A DNA stretch of 64,000 nt from an uncultured Granulosicoccaceae bacterium (lineage in GTDB: Bacteria > Pseudomonadota > Gammaproteobacteria > Granulosicoccales > Granulosicoccaceae). Below, piece by piece: positions 53,101 through 61,240 of this stretch. A model generated the notes under the pieces. The model searched no databases. It worked only from the letters and a program-made list of their open reading frames with translations, and was not told the DNA's origin. The translations under genes were made by a program, and so were the position numbers. How positions within the stretch are numbered: the stretch's first letter is position 1; every line of letters starts with the position of its first letter. The stretch covers positions 1 through 64,000 of the forward strand of contig CALJNA010000012.1 in the NCBI GenBank assembly GCA_937981955.1, given 5' to 3'.

Positions 53101-53349
53101 AGTGCAAACAATTCCAATCAGCACACGATCTTGCTTAATATCGAAACGGAGAAAGCACTGGCTAACGATGTGCCAAAGTTGGTTGAACATTTAACCAACA
53201 AGCTGCTTGCCGGCAGCATTTCAGACAGCCTGAGAACAACTCTGCTTGAACTCGGCGAAGCAACACCGATGACGGACAACGGTGCACAGCGTGTACGTGA
53301 GCTGCTGTATGTATTGTTTATCTCTCCTGAATATGCAATCCAGCGATAA
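50155..53349 (+). CDS. Exported DUF1800 protein with four Ig/cadherin-like repeats
   Basis: 1064 residues. After a signal peptide (RKSLFLVGFLLIAGHGKAAA), four repeats of about 95 residues precede a Pro-rich linker near 540. Each has RISARDADGTVPG or a variant, then a Gly-Asp-Gly-Ser/Thr-Arg-xxx-Trp/Phe-x-Pro loop (DNGDGSRTLQWRP, DGFDGSRVIRWRP, DNYDGTRTFFWPT, DNGDGSREFYWTP). The rest is the DUF1800 domain (DAARFLQRATFGP, ARVFTGWNYGD, NSNQHT). DUF1800 is nearly always paired with a DUF1501 gene, as here. Function in the family is not established. M1 is GAGTA-ATG 50155; ATG 50194 gives a tighter signal peptide and is equally likely. Confidence 0.88.
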   Translation: MHGELPYRVSNNKMRRSVPTPLSRLALNRKSLFLVGFLLIAGHGKAAANSRPELAPIPTQTVFAEQTFVYRISARDADGTVPGIQMLNAPADAVLSDNGDGSRTLQWRPPANTAAETVILFQAVDALDANLISTQRMVLRLGSPTGLINSNEKAEEQSAATNATATQSNTENQPASNDTLNQPPELPQIGVQSLQVGRDYQLYIRPMDADGTVAGLRADGLPDGAVLEDGFDGSRVIRWRPSAGQEGEHRIVLIAMDATDATLTTQRLIVFSVSGNNETQNTGSNRTSPVTDANGEGDGVSQEQATQQNTDDVGATETQKDSPYFEPISAPVVSAGQDVKFRVVPRMPDQSAAILHVDRLPPSASFDDNYDGTRTFFWPTSDADQGEHVFRFTAIHHRNVNLRVSTDVLIVVGDPDAPGSAPELTNGSNSAPKLIPIEQQQVVINGDLRFRVVATDDDGTVPSLYLENVPDNVRFEDNGDGSREFYWTPVGDQSGLHEFTVVATDHTDSSLATRMIVTVNVVDTSSTDQVPPPPQTDKTARPDTEADAARFLQRATFGPDVQSVSGLMQQTYADWINDQMSISQTRYLDRVDSVLREYGLINITDGSRQFDRQQIRSDAFWDIAVNAPDQLRQRVAFALSQILVVSDKDAGLDNRVRGVANYHDLLASEAFGNYRTLLGKVTLNPMMGDFLSMRRNEKPDIENNIQSDENYAREMMQLFTLGLSQLHSNGQAVVGAGGQPVPTYTQEDVVNLARVFTGWNYGDASSMRSSNRSPQSEIIPMKAFEEYHDKTPKTIVGGVEIPAGMSASDELNLALDAIFNHPNVAPFVARQLIQRLVTSNPSAAYVQRVAAIFTDNGDGVRGDLSAVVPAILLDSEALNGHQQDSWSFGKLKEPVVKIASIWRAFDAKGQFGKLRYSGINADFLQNPYSAPSVFNFYSASYKPPGIIGDEGKVAPEAQILNDTTILRAADRLFDYAHEVPLGSANNSNQHTILLNIETEKALANDVPKLVEHLTNKLLAGSISDSLRTTLLELGEATPMTDNGAQRVRELLYVLFISPEYAIQR

Positions 53350-53361
53350 GATGAAATAGCT

Positions 53362-54726
53362 ATGAACCGATTCCAACGCGAACGGCGTTTCTGGTTGAAA
53401 AAAGCATCCTTACTCGCCGGTGCCGGGGCGACCTCTACCTTTACTGGCTTGTCGGCGATAGATGCTTTCGCTCAGGACCAGGATGATTACCGGGCACTGG
53501 TTTGTGTTTTCCTCTACGGTGGGAACGATTCATTTAACATGTTTGTACCCCGTAGCAACGAACCGTATGAACTGTATGCGCAGGCGCGCAGAAATCTTGC
53601 GGTGCCGCAAAGTAGCTTGATCGGAGTATCTCCAACTGCATCAGACGGATCGCAATATGGTTTTCATCCTGCTGCACCGGAACTGGCTGATTTGTTTAAT
53701 GGCGGAAAGCTTGCGGTTGTGGGCAACGTGGGCCCGCTGGTTGTACCGACATCAAGAGAAGATTATCAAGCTAATCGCGTTCCTCTTCCACCACGACTCT
53801 TCTCGCATAACGATCAACAGGACTTTTGGCAGAGCCTGCAATCTGCGGCTCCGCAACCATCAGGTTGGGCAGGCAGGGTAGCGGATGCGATGCAAGCGCA
53901 ATATATCAGCGGCGAACTTTCGATGAACATATCGATGGTTGGAAGTAATCTGATGCAAACGGGTGCAACGAGTATTCCGTATAACTTATCGCCAGGTGGG
54001 GTAGTGCACCCGAAGATGAGTTCTTTGCTAACCGGTTATGGTCGATTGGAACGCAGACAAAAAGCCATTGCGGCAATAACCAGTAACGACACAGGACACT
54101 TGCTTGCAAACCATTACCGCAACACCATGCGACGTTCATTAGTGGTGGGTGAAGAGCTTGGTCGCGTACTTGACAGCAATATAGAAATTGAATCAAATTT
54201 TCCGGCAACTGATCTGGGCGCTGCCATGGGTATGGTTGCGCGAATGATTTCACATCGGAATACGCTTGGCTTGCGTCGCCAAATTTTCTTTGTTGGTTTT
54301 GGTGGTTGGGATACGCACGGTGATCAAACTGCAAGACACCCGGCTTTGTTGCGCTCACTAAGCCAGTCACTAGGGGCATTCTATTCGGCAACCGAAAGTC
54401 TGGGCGTCGCATCCAAGGTCACAACCTTTACGGCGGCTGACTTTGGCAGAACCCTGACAACCAATGGTGATGGCACCGACCATGGCTGGGGTGGACATCA
54501 AATAGCGCTAGGTGGTGCCGTGAAAGGTAATGCCATCTACGGACAAATGCCAGAAATTCGCATAGAAGGCCCGCAGGATTCAGGTCGTGGACGACTAATA
54601 CCAACCACGTCCGTTGATCAGTACGCGGCAACGCTGGCGCGCTGGTATGGTCTGCCTGAATCGAATATGTCAGATGTGTTTCCGAACCTCGGTAACTTCA
54701 ATGTTGCCAATATTGGCTTTGTATGA
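53362..54726 (+). CDS. Exported DUF1501 protein
   Basis: A 454-residue protein of the DUF1501 family, related to the sulfatase/alkaline phosphatase fold. The N terminus has a twin-arginine-like signal (ERRFWLKKASLLAGAGATST) ending near AFAQ. Family blocks: VCVFLYGGNDSFNMFVPRSN, PAAPELADLFNGGKLAVVGN, FSHNDQQDFWQS, FVGFGGWDTHGDQTARHPAL and FTAADFGRTLTTNGDGTDHG, followed by WGGHQIALGG. It starts 12 bases after the DUF1800 gene and is surely co-transcribed. Such pairs are frequent in marine bacteria and are suspected to act on surface polymers or metals, unproven. Confidence 0.9.
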   Translation: MNRFQRERRFWLKKASLLAGAGATSTFTGLSAIDAFAQDQDDYRALVCVFLYGGNDSFNMFVPRSNEPYELYAQARRNLAVPQSSLIGVSPTASDGSQYGFHPAAPELADLFNGGKLAVVGNVGPLVVPTSREDYQANRVPLPPRLFSHNDQQDFWQSLQSAAPQPSGWAGRVADAMQAQYISGELSMNISMVGSNLMQTGATSIPYNLSPGGVVHPKMSSLLTGYGRLERRQKAIAAITSNDTGHLLANHYRNTMRRSLVVGEELGRVLDSNIEIESNFPATDLGAAMGMVARMISHRNTLGLRRQIFFVGFGGWDTHGDQTARHPALLRSLSQSLGAFYSATESLGVASKVTTFTAADFGRTLTTNGDGTDHGWGGHQIALGGAVKGNAIYGQMPEIRIEGPQDSGRGRLIPTTSVDQYAATLARWYGLPESNMSDVFPNLGNFNVANIGFV

Positions 54727-54848
54727 ATTCAGGGCGTTTTAGATCACTTTTTCATCAATTCCAAATGTGAACAGCTTTCACGAAGGCCGCAACAGTATTC
54801 TTCATTGGTGTCTGCTATAGAGTAGGGGCTAGTCAACCGGATTCCGAC

Positions 54849-55763
54849 TTGAAACGCTTCGACGCTTTATCAGATAACCTCAAAGGCGCAACAATACTCA
54901 TTTTTGCCGCTGTATTGTTCACCTTCAGTGTGGCCTTGATCAAGTACGTTGGCGCTCGATTACCCGTTATACAAATTATTTTCTTACGCCAATTTGGCAT
55001 GTTAGTCATGCTATCACCCGCGCTGGTTAAGGATTTCCCGGTAAACATCAGAACAAATCGACCCGGGCTGCAGTTGACGCGTGTGGCATTGGCGCTAGTC
55101 GCCTTGTTCGGCGGGTTCACTGCAGTGGTTAATATGCCATTAGCCGAAGCAACTGCACTGGGTTTTGCAAAAAGCTTTTTCGTCACGATTGCAGCTATTG
55201 TCATACTCAATGAAAAAGTAGGGCTTTATCGCTGGTCGGCTATTGTGGTTGGCTTCATCGGCGTTGGCGTCATGTTGCGGCCGGGCGCTGAGGGTTTCAG
55301 TATCTTTGGAATCTATGCCATAACCGGTGCAGCCGCCGCTGGTGTGGTCATGGTGATCATTCGGTTACTGAGCAAAACGGAAACCTCAACGTCCATACTA
55401 GGGTTTCAGGTTTTTGGAGTTGGATTGGTCACAATGATTCCGGCCATTATTATGTGGGTACCTCCAACACCGAAGGAATGGTTCATTATATGCGCCATTG
55501 GTTTTGCTTCGTACTTTGCACAGAAATCAAATATCTTTGCGTACAAACACGGTGAAGCCTCACTGCTCGCATCGCTTGACTATGTCCGACTGATTTTTGC
55601 AACCATATTTGGCTATTTCTTATTCCAGCAGCTACCACAATTCTCAACCTGGCTTGGAGCAGGTATCATTGTGCTTGCTGCGGTTTTTACTGTGTACCGA
55701 GAAGCCAAGCGCAAGCAAAGCCTGACCAGAGCACCGGGTGCGCGAGGATTTAATAACACCTGA
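54849..55763 (+). CDS. EamA/DMT-family transporter
   Basis: A 304-residue membrane protein with ten predicted helices in two EamA repeats (about 15-140: ILIFAAVLFTFSVALIKYVG, FGGFTAVVNMPLAEATALG; 155-285: YAITGAAAAGVVMVIIRLLS, FASYFAQKSNIFAYKHGEAS). It belongs to the RhaT/S-adenosylmethionine or nucleobase-like exporter branch; the substrate is not known. The start is TTG 54849 and fits the first helix. The 122-base gap upstream holds a small stem GTGAA/TTCAC but no recognised promoter. Confidence 0.85.
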   Translation: MKRFDALSDNLKGATILIFAAVLFTFSVALIKYVGARLPVIQIIFLRQFGMLVMLSPALVKDFPVNIRTNRPGLQLTRVALALVALFGGFTAVVNMPLAEATALGFAKSFFVTIAAIVILNEKVGLYRWSAIVVGFIGVGVMLRPGAEGFSIFGIYAITGAAAAGVVMVIIRLLSKTETSTSILGFQVFGVGLVTMIPAIIMWVPPTPKEWFIICAIGFASYFAQKSNIFAYKHGEASLLASLDYVRLIFATIFGYFLFQQLPQFSTWLGAGIIVLAAVFTVYREAKRKQSLTRAPGARGFNNT

Positions 55764-55771
55764 CATCGATT

Positions 55772-56563
55772 ATGATCAAACTGAAAATCACAATCCGATA
55801 CGTATTTTGTTTTCTAACTTTTGCTGTTGCCGGTACGTTCGCGCTCATCGGTTCTGCTGCAACCGAATCGGAAACCACGGAGTCGCAGTGCGTTATTTTA
55901 TTGCACGGACTGGCGCGTACATCTTCATCGATGAATGACATGCAAGATGCTTTGGACGATGCAGGGTTTGTCGTCGCAAAGATTGATTATCCGTCTCGAA
56001 CCCAGCCAATCGAGACTCTGGCTGGCCCCGCTGTTCAGAAAGGCATATCTGAGTGTCGTGCTAAAACCAGCGGTACTATTCACGTGGTAACACACTCAAT
56101 GGGAGGCATTTTGTTCAGGCAATATGTCTCTACTGACGGTGTTGATGCGTTTGGCAGAACCATTATGCTCGCACCACCGAACAAAGGCAGTGAGGCAGTC
56201 GATGCTCTTCGCGAAGTGCCTGGCTTTCAATGGCTGAACGGTCCAGCGGGATTGCAACTGGGAACCGATGAAAACAGCGTGCCTTTGCGGCTTGGACCAG
56301 CCACGAGCGATGTGGCAGTGATTGCAGGTACCTTCAGTATTAACCTGGTTTTGTCAACATATTTGCCTGATCCGGATGACGGGAAGGTGTCAGTCGAAAG
56401 CACACGACTCGATGGTATGTGTGCCCACTTACAAGTCGATGTTTCACACCCGTTTATTATGGAAGATGATGATGTCATAGAAGAGGTCATTGCATATTTG
56501 CAGCACGGAAAATTTATTAGTGAACAGGCTGAGTATCCAGATTGCCCATTTCGTTCCGAGTAA
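55772..56563 (+). CDS. Exported alpha/beta hydrolase (lipase/acyltransferase type)
   Basis: A 263-residue secreted hydrolase. The signal peptide is about residues 1-30 (YVFCFLTFAVAGTFALIGSA). The fold shows the oxyanion loop HGLARTSSSM, the nucleophilic Ser in HVVTHSMGGILFR, an Asp near DPDDGKVSV and the His in VDVSHPFIMED. The loop APPNKGSEAVDAL resembles PGAP1/lipase proteins. Two cysteines could form a disulfide. It lies eight bases after the transporter gene on the same strand, so probably the same transcript, although roles are not obviously linked. Natural substrate unknown. Confidence 0.83.
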   Translation: MIKLKITIRYVFCFLTFAVAGTFALIGSAATESETTESQCVILLHGLARTSSSMNDMQDALDDAGFVVAKIDYPSRTQPIETLAGPAVQKGISECRAKTSGTIHVVTHSMGGILFRQYVSTDGVDAFGRTIMLAPPNKGSEAVDALREVPGFQWLNGPAGLQLGTDENSVPLRLGPATSDVAVIAGTFSINLVLSTYLPDPDDGKVSVESTRLDGMCAHLQVDVSHPFIMEDDDVIEEVIAYLQHGKFISEQAEYPDCPFRSE

Positions 56564-56598
56564 CGAATCGACTGTTGTTCTTTTAAGGATATAGATCT

Positions 56599-57069
56599 AT
56601 GCCCATGTCTGACTATCTATCCGATATACGCAGTCTGGTTGGACACAGACTGCTGACACTGCCTTCAGTCACTGGCATTATCCGCAACGAAAAAAACGAG
56701 CTTCTGCTGGTGCGCAATTCGGGTGATTCTGAATGGACAACACCAGGAGGAATGATCGAACCTCTGGAAAGCCCGTCCATTGCCGTGGTGCGTGAGTTAA
56801 AAGAAGAATTAAACGTTGATGTCAGACCAATTCGTTTACTTGGTTCGTTCAGTGGCCCTGACTACGTAATTCGTTACCCGAACGGAGATGAGGTTGTGTA
56901 TGTCACTAGCGTTTTTGAATGTGACATTGTCGCCGGTTCGCCCAAGCCTGACTTCGATGAACTCGAAGCCTGCCAGTTTTTTAGTAAGGAGCAAATCGCT
57001 GAACTGCAGAAGCCTGCCTGGCTTGACGATATGTTAGCCAATCTGGACACGGGCAGCCAGTACAACTAA
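56599..57069 (+). CDS. NUDIX hydrolase
   Basis: A 156-residue NUDIX protein. The box GX5EX7REUXEEXGU is present as GGMIEPLESPSIAVVRELKE followed by ELNVDV. Upstream, VTGIIRNEKNELLLVRNSGD and WTTPGGMIE form the usual strand pair. It hydrolyses a nucleoside diphosphate linked to another moiety; the specific substrate is unknown. AAGGATATAGATCTATG gives a good start at 56599. It converges with the lipoprotein gene at 57084. Confidence 0.88.
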   Translation: MPMSDYLSDIRSLVGHRLLTLPSVTGIIRNEKNELLLVRNSGDSEWTTPGGMIEPLESPSIAVVRELKEELNVDVRPIRLLGSFSGPDYVIRYPNGDEVVYVTSVFECDIVAGSPKPDFDELEACQFFSKEQIAELQKPAWLDDMLANLDTGSQYN

Positions 57070-57083
57070 CTGACCGAATTTAG

Positions 57084-57659
57084 TTACCCACAAATAGGTA
57101 AATCTGTCAGCGTAATCCCAGATGCGCGTTCGTAGACGAAAGCAAAACCTGCAGCAAGGCCTTCGTTATACGCGATACTCATACTGTTTGCATCCAGCAC
57201 GATTTCTACCTGCTCGTCCGCTGCGCTGGTATTGTTTAAAAAGGTCTTTGAAAAAGACGTGCCGTCATTGTGCACCCATCTTATTCCAAGCGAAGATGGC
57301 CAATAGCAATTGTCGCCATCGTCCGACAGGATATAGCTGGTTTCATCACCATTGGATTCAATGTAGGTATAATCTCCTCTGTCCCAAGTTTCAACCCAAA
57401 GTCCTGTCATTTCATCGGGTACACTTGCTGAACCTGCTAAAGGGCTACTGGTGACAGTGGACTGATTGTTGTTAGTATCAGTATTGTCGTTTGCACCTGA
57501 GGTTTCGCTGGTTGAACCGCTGTTGACGACGCCCTGAGTGCCTGAACCGACGCCAACGTCAAACCCGACAGGCTCCTCACTATTTCGTACGCCGCATCCC
57601 GCACTCAGCATTAAAGATATTGTTGTTACGATTACTTTCGACAATTTCATCATCACCAT
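57084..57659 (-). CDS. Small lipoprotein, unknown function
   Basis: A 191-residue lipoprotein with a signal peptide (KLSKVIVTTISLML) and lipobox LSAGC, Cys22. After a Ser/Thr/Asn/Asp-rich spacer (residues about 40-75) comes one beta-rich domain (SVPDEMTGLWVETWDRGDYT, DGDNCYWPSSLG, WVHNDGTSFSKTFL) that resembles small Ca- or ligand-binding surface domains, but no family was recognised. ATG 57659 or the second ATG three codons on; the signal fits both. Single gene between convergent nudix and divergent-looking space to the GNAT gene. Confidence 0.65.
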   Translation of the reverse strand: MVMMKLSKVIVTTISLMLSAGCGVRNSEEPVGFDVGVGSGTQGVVNSGSTSETSGANDNTDTNNNQSTVTSSPLAGSASVPDEMTGLWVETWDRGDYTYIESNGDETSYILSDDGDNCYWPSSLGIRWVHNDGTSFSKTFLNNTSAADEQVEIVLDANSMSIAYNEGLAAGFAFVYERASGITLTDLPICG

Positions 57660-57819
57660 CCACTTGGTTGACTACGCTAGCGTTCGCCCCGTTCCAGGTT
57701 AATTGACAGGCTTTCAGATAATGAAAACGACCATTGGCGTAAAATCTAGACAAAATCTGCGCTAAGTGAGACATTAACCACAATCACCAGATCGTTAAAT
57801 GCAGACCAACGACTGCTGA

Positions 57820-58272
57820 TTAGCGAATGACCTTTGAAAAAAACACTCGCCTGAATCCGGATTCCTCTTTCCTCTCAATCTCCTTGTAGCCAAGGTGCTC
57901 GTAGAGCCCGAAGTTTTCGTGCATGACTTCATTGGTATATAGTTCAATGCGCTGTTTTTGTGCTTCTCGGGTAGCTTGTTCAACATGCAACAATAGCGCT
58001 TTACCAATGCCAATACCTGCAAATTCCGGCAGTACCGCAACGTTCTCCAGGTGCATGTAATCAAGCCGGGTGTAGAACACAATGAATCCGGTTAATCTGT
58101 TGTTTTGGCTTGCAACCGTGACAATACCTTCGCTTATCTGTTGCTTGAAGTTCGCAACCATAGGGGCTGGCTTACGATCCATTCGTTCCAGATACCTTGT
58201 ATAGGCTTTTCGGGCGCAATCTTTGATGAATGGCAGATCGACAATGGTGGCTTTTCGAATGTCTATTGGCAT
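57820..58272 (-). CDS. GNAT-family N-acetyltransferase
   Basis: A 150-residue GNAT. Acetyl-CoA loop PEFAGIGIGKALLLHVEQAT (the Q/R-x-x-G-x-G/A signature), preceded by HLENVAVL and followed by ELYTNEVMHENFGLYEHLGY. The N terminus (IRKATIVDLPFIKDCARKAY) is the family start. Acetyl acceptor unknown. Stands alone, with the terminator at 58323 on the upstream side, so it should have its own promoter in 58273-58320. Confidence 0.87.
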   Translation of the reverse strand: MPIDIRKATIVDLPFIKDCARKAYTRYLERMDRKPAPMVANFKQQISEGIVTVASQNNRLTGFIVFYTRLDYMHLENVAVLPEFAGIGIGKALLLHVEQATREAQKQRIELYTNEVMHENFGLYEHLGYKEIERKEESGFRRVFFSKVIR

Positions 58273-58322
58273 CGCAGGCTTTGCTGCCCTTTTGGTGTAC
58301 CACTCACATTATACAGGTCAAA

Positions 58323-58348
58323 AAAAAGCCCGATAACTCGGGCTTTTT
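58323..58348. terminator. Bidirectional rho-independent terminator
   Basis: AAAAAGCCCGA (58323-58333), loop TAAC, TCGGGCTTTTT (58338-58348), with A-runs and T-runs on both sides. On the minus strand it ends the HAMP protein gene, whose stop is about 40 bases upstream. Confidence 0.9.
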
Positions 58349-58386
58349 CGAAGATTCGCTGTTAAGCGCAGATACGCAGGGAAAAC

Positions 58387-58887
58387 CTAACTGTGCTTTT
58401 GTTTGGTCTCAAGATTGACCGCTAATTCGTTTAGTTTGTCTGCATACTCGTTAAGCATTCTGACATCGCCTTTTCGAAGCGTAACGCGGTGTGCGTAGTT
58501 GCCTTTCGACAATTCTTCTACGTGTCGCGTGAAAGGACGAAACGGGCCAACAAGGCGATGTGTGTAAGCAACGCAAACAGCTGCCAGCAACAGTACATAA
58601 AGAACAAACAGCGCACCACAATAGCGGAATAGATAGATAAGCTGCATGTTGATTTCGTCTTCGTAGTAGCTTGTGCCACCAGCACTTGTGGAAATGCTGT
58701 CGATCAGATTGCCAAAAGCGAAGTAAAGAAACGCACCAAGCAACACGGCTACAAATGCTGTCAGACCCAGCATGTACATCAGAAGCTTGAATTGCAGAAA
58801 CGGTTCCCATACCGCATTCACCAGCTTTCGCTGGTGTTTTGGTTTTTGTTTCTTGGTCTCTTGCTCTATCGCTTGAGATGCGCTCAT
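58387..58887 (-). CDS. Stand-alone HAMP-domain membrane protein
   Basis: A 166-residue protein. The N terminus is basic (KKQKPKHQRK). Two hydrophobic helices lie at about 32-60 (LLMYMLGLTAFVAVLLGAFL) and 83-107 (LFRYCGALFVLYVLLLAAVC), separated by a short periplasmic loop with SISTSAGGTSYYEDE. Residues about 108-160 (RLVGPFRPFTRHVEELSKGN, TLRKGDVRMLNEYADKLNEL) look like a HAMP signal-transfer domain. There is no kinase, cyclase or methyl-accepting output. Small proteins of this type occur next to chemotaxis or kinase genes, but none is adjacent here. It could interact with a separate signalling protein. Confidence 0.7.
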   Translation of the reverse strand: MSASQAIEQETKKQKPKHQRKLVNAVWEPFLQFKLLMYMLGLTAFVAVLLGAFLYFAFGNLIDSISTSAGGTSYYEDEINMQLIYLFRYCGALFVLYVLLLAAVCVAYTHRLVGPFRPFTRHVEELSKGNYAHRVTLRKGDVRMLNEYADKLNELAVNLETKQKHS

Positions 58888-59085
58888 GACGGCTAAATCC
58901 TAATTAGTTACACAGGTTATATCGGTTTGGTGAGGCTGATCCTTAGTGTTCTTGCGGGTATGTGTATGGCCTTTCCGGGTAGTCACCATAAGCTGTAACT
59001 GGTTATGAGAGACACATCACAAAGCGAATCCGTACCGCCGTGGGGTATAGTGTGTGTCAGTCTTGAAAACAGTGGCACAGTGTCT

Positions 59086-59604
59086 ATGTACAAACTCGGC
59101 GATAAACAGCCTGTCATCAGCTCCAATTACTACATTGCACCCGGTGCTGCGGTAATCGGAGATGTTCGATTGGGAGAAGATGTCAGCATTTGGTTTAACG
59201 CCGTATTGCGTGGAGATAATGATGCCATTGAATTAGGAGAGGGGACGAACATTCAGGATGGTGCTGTGCTGCATGTCGACGAAGGTCACCCGATCAAGCT
59301 TGGGCAGCGTGTCACCGTCGGTCACAAGGCAATGTTGCATGGTTGCACGGTTGGTAACGGCAGTCTGATCGGTATGAATGCGGTGGTACTAAACGGGGCG
59401 GTCATTGGTGAGCATTGTCTTATCGGTGCCAATGCCCTTGTCAAGGAAGGAATGGAAATACCGGACGGGTCGCTGGTACTGGGTTCACCGGGCCGGATAG
59501 TTAAGCAGCTTGATGATAAGGCACTGGATATGATGGATGCCGGTGCACAGCATTACATCGATAAAATCCCGCTCTATCGCGATGGGCTTAGCCGAATAAG
59601 ATAG
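59086..59604 (+). CDS. Gamma-carbonic anhydrase family protein (YrdA/CaiE-like)
   Basis: A 172-residue left-handed beta-helix hexapeptide protein: [40 protein letters not shown], and metal histidines in [12 protein letters not shown] and [15 protein letters not shown]. It is close to the YrdA/gamma-class carbonic anhydrase group; activity is uncertain because many members lack it. The frame is open from ATG 59005, but the family begins around [11 protein letters not shown], so ATG 59086 is preferred. CaiE of the carnitine locus is a relative, but this gene is 42 kb from caiD. Confidence 0.85.
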   Translation: MYKLGDKQPVISSNYYIAPGAAVIGDVRLGEDVSIWFNAVLRGDNDAIELGEGTNIQDGAVLHVDEGHPIKLGQRVTVGHKAMLHGCTVGNGSLIGMNAVVLNGAVIGEHCLIGANALVKEGMEIPDGSLVLGSPGRIVKQLDDKALDMMDAGAQHYIDKIPLYRDGLSRIR

Positions 59605-59644
59605 TGTTTTTTCAGGTATAAGCAATGAGTGACGACGCGACTTG

Positions 59645-59680
59645 CCTGCAGTTAGTCGATGTTAAATGACTAACTGCAGG
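59645..59680. terminator. Perfect 13-bp stem-loop between convergent genes
   Basis: CCTGCAGTTAGTC (59645-59657), a ten-base loop, then GACTAACTGCAGG (59668-59680). It sits in the 137-base gap between the carbonic anhydrase gene (+) and sbmA/bacA (-), but has no T-run on either side. It may end transcription from both sides or act as a protein site. Confidence 0.45.
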
Positions 59681-59741
59681 TCAGGCAGCATCTGGTTTCC
59701 AAACATATCTTATATTGAGTCTTGATCTGGTTGCTGATGAA

Positions 59742-60965
59742 TCAGGCTGTAACCCAATCTATGTCACCATCGTGGATAACCGATTCGAATGCCTTGAGTC
59801 GTTTGTGAATCGACATCAAGTCAACAATAACGGTCCATGAGTTCACCAGAAACTGGAACGAATTTTCCACTTGATTGAACGCGTTCATAATTTGTTGAAA
59901 CACGCCGAATGTAATCGTGCCGGATACGATGGTCGGGCCTAGCGCAATTAATGGCAAAAACGAAGCTCCACGCAAATAGGAGAATCTAAAAACATTAAAG
60001 TATAAATAGTTAAAATACAGCTTGAAGTAGTTTTTACGCACCTCTCCATATAGTTCTATCACTGTAGGTGGCGCGGCACGCGCCTCATAGTCTTCACCGT
60101 ACACCAGCTCCTTTCGATAGGCTGCCTCTACTTTTTGGTTATTGAATTCCAACCCTGGCAACTTTATGCCAACAATCGCGAGTAAAATCGTGCCAAAAAT
60201 AGATGAAATAAGCGCCAGGAATACCAGTGAACCATCGACCTGACCAATCCATGGTAACTCAGTGACTTGTTTTGATAGCGTCCACAATAGCGGAAGAAAT
60301 GCCAACAGAGTCATTATCGAACTAACAAATGCTGATCCGAGGTTCTCCATAATACTGGCGAAACGCATGGTGTCTTCCTGAACACGCTGAGCCGCTCCTT
60401 CTACTTTTCGGAGTTTTTCCCAATGCGACATGTAGTACTCGTTCATCGCGGTTCGCCAGCGGAACACATAGTGCTGGACGTAGTAATGGAAAAAGACCTG
60501 TACAAGAATAGTAGGAACAAGAATATAAGCGACTGTGACCAGCTGTTCAAAATAGTCGGCTAAGGTGACTGAATTCGGTGCACTCAACGCGCGCTGTATT
60601 AAGTCATAAAACTCTCCGTACCAAGCATTTAGCCAAACGGAGATTTGCACCATAAAGTAGGTGACGACCAATATCAATGTGCTGCCAACAACAGACCAAA
60701 CATACCAGCGTGTCCGATCTATGAATGCCCACGGGACGCAGAATAAAAATGATACCCCAATGATGTACTGATAAACCCAGCTTTTTTCCGCGGTTAAGAA
60801 GGGAGGTCTTTCGCCTTCGGCTAATTCGGGCAAGTCCGTACCGAACAGAGCAAATTGCTGGGCCAGTTCTTTAGCACCCAAATGCCAGATAGCCAACACA
60901 ATCAGGAACCAGGCAATCGCAGACAAGAAAAACAGTTTTGGTCTTGGGAAAAACGATGCAAACAT
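59742..60965 (-). CDS. sbmA: SbmA/BacA-family peptide transporter
   Basis: A 407-residue inner-membrane protein, the same size as E. coli SbmA (406). It starts MFASFFPRPKLFFLSAIAWF, matching the family start, with GEFYDLIQRAL, FRWRTAMNEYYMSHW, RVQEDTMRFASIMENLGSAF and PTIVSGTITFGVFQQIMNAF. It imports proline-rich peptides, microcins and bleomycin, driven by the proton gradient, as a homodimer with an ABC-exporter-like membrane fold but no ATPase. The frame stays open to ATG 61079; the 38 extra residues (KLKGSLSINNAATGTQPLPK) are not in the family, so 60965 was chosen, without a clear Shine-Dalgarno. Confidence 0.9.
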   Translation of the reverse strand: MFASFFPRPKLFFLSAIAWFLIVLAIWHLGAKELAQQFALFGTDLPELAEGERPPFLTAEKSWVYQYIIGVSFLFCVPWAFIDRTRWYVWSVVGSTLILVVTYFMVQISVWLNAWYGEFYDLIQRALSAPNSVTLADYFEQLVTVAYILVPTILVQVFFHYYVQHYVFRWRTAMNEYYMSHWEKLRKVEGAAQRVQEDTMRFASIMENLGSAFVSSIMTLLAFLPLLWTLSKQVTELPWIGQVDGSLVFLALISSIFGTILLAIVGIKLPGLEFNNQKVEAAYRKELVYGEDYEARAAPPTVIELYGEVRKNYFKLYFNYLYFNVFRFSYLRGASFLPLIALGPTIVSGTITFGVFQQIMNAFNQVENSFQFLVNSWTVIVDLMSIHKRLKAFESVIHDGDIDWVTA

Positions 60966-61240
60966 ACTATTGGCCAGCGGTTTAGGCAGCGGCTGGGTCC
61001 CAGTCGCAGCATTATTAATTGATAACGATCCCTTTAGTTTAGTGCGCAATCTGATAGTTCGCCTGCCAAACATTGCCATCTATTGATGACCGAGTCGATT
61101 TGGAGGAAATTGCACAGATTTCGAGCAATCTGACAGGCGTTGCCAGATCAAAAACGCCCCTTTAGATAACGTCGAAGGGTGCTATTTCGATACAATGCCA
61201 TCAGATAAGCTAATTCGACCTTGAGAGGGTAAATAACACG

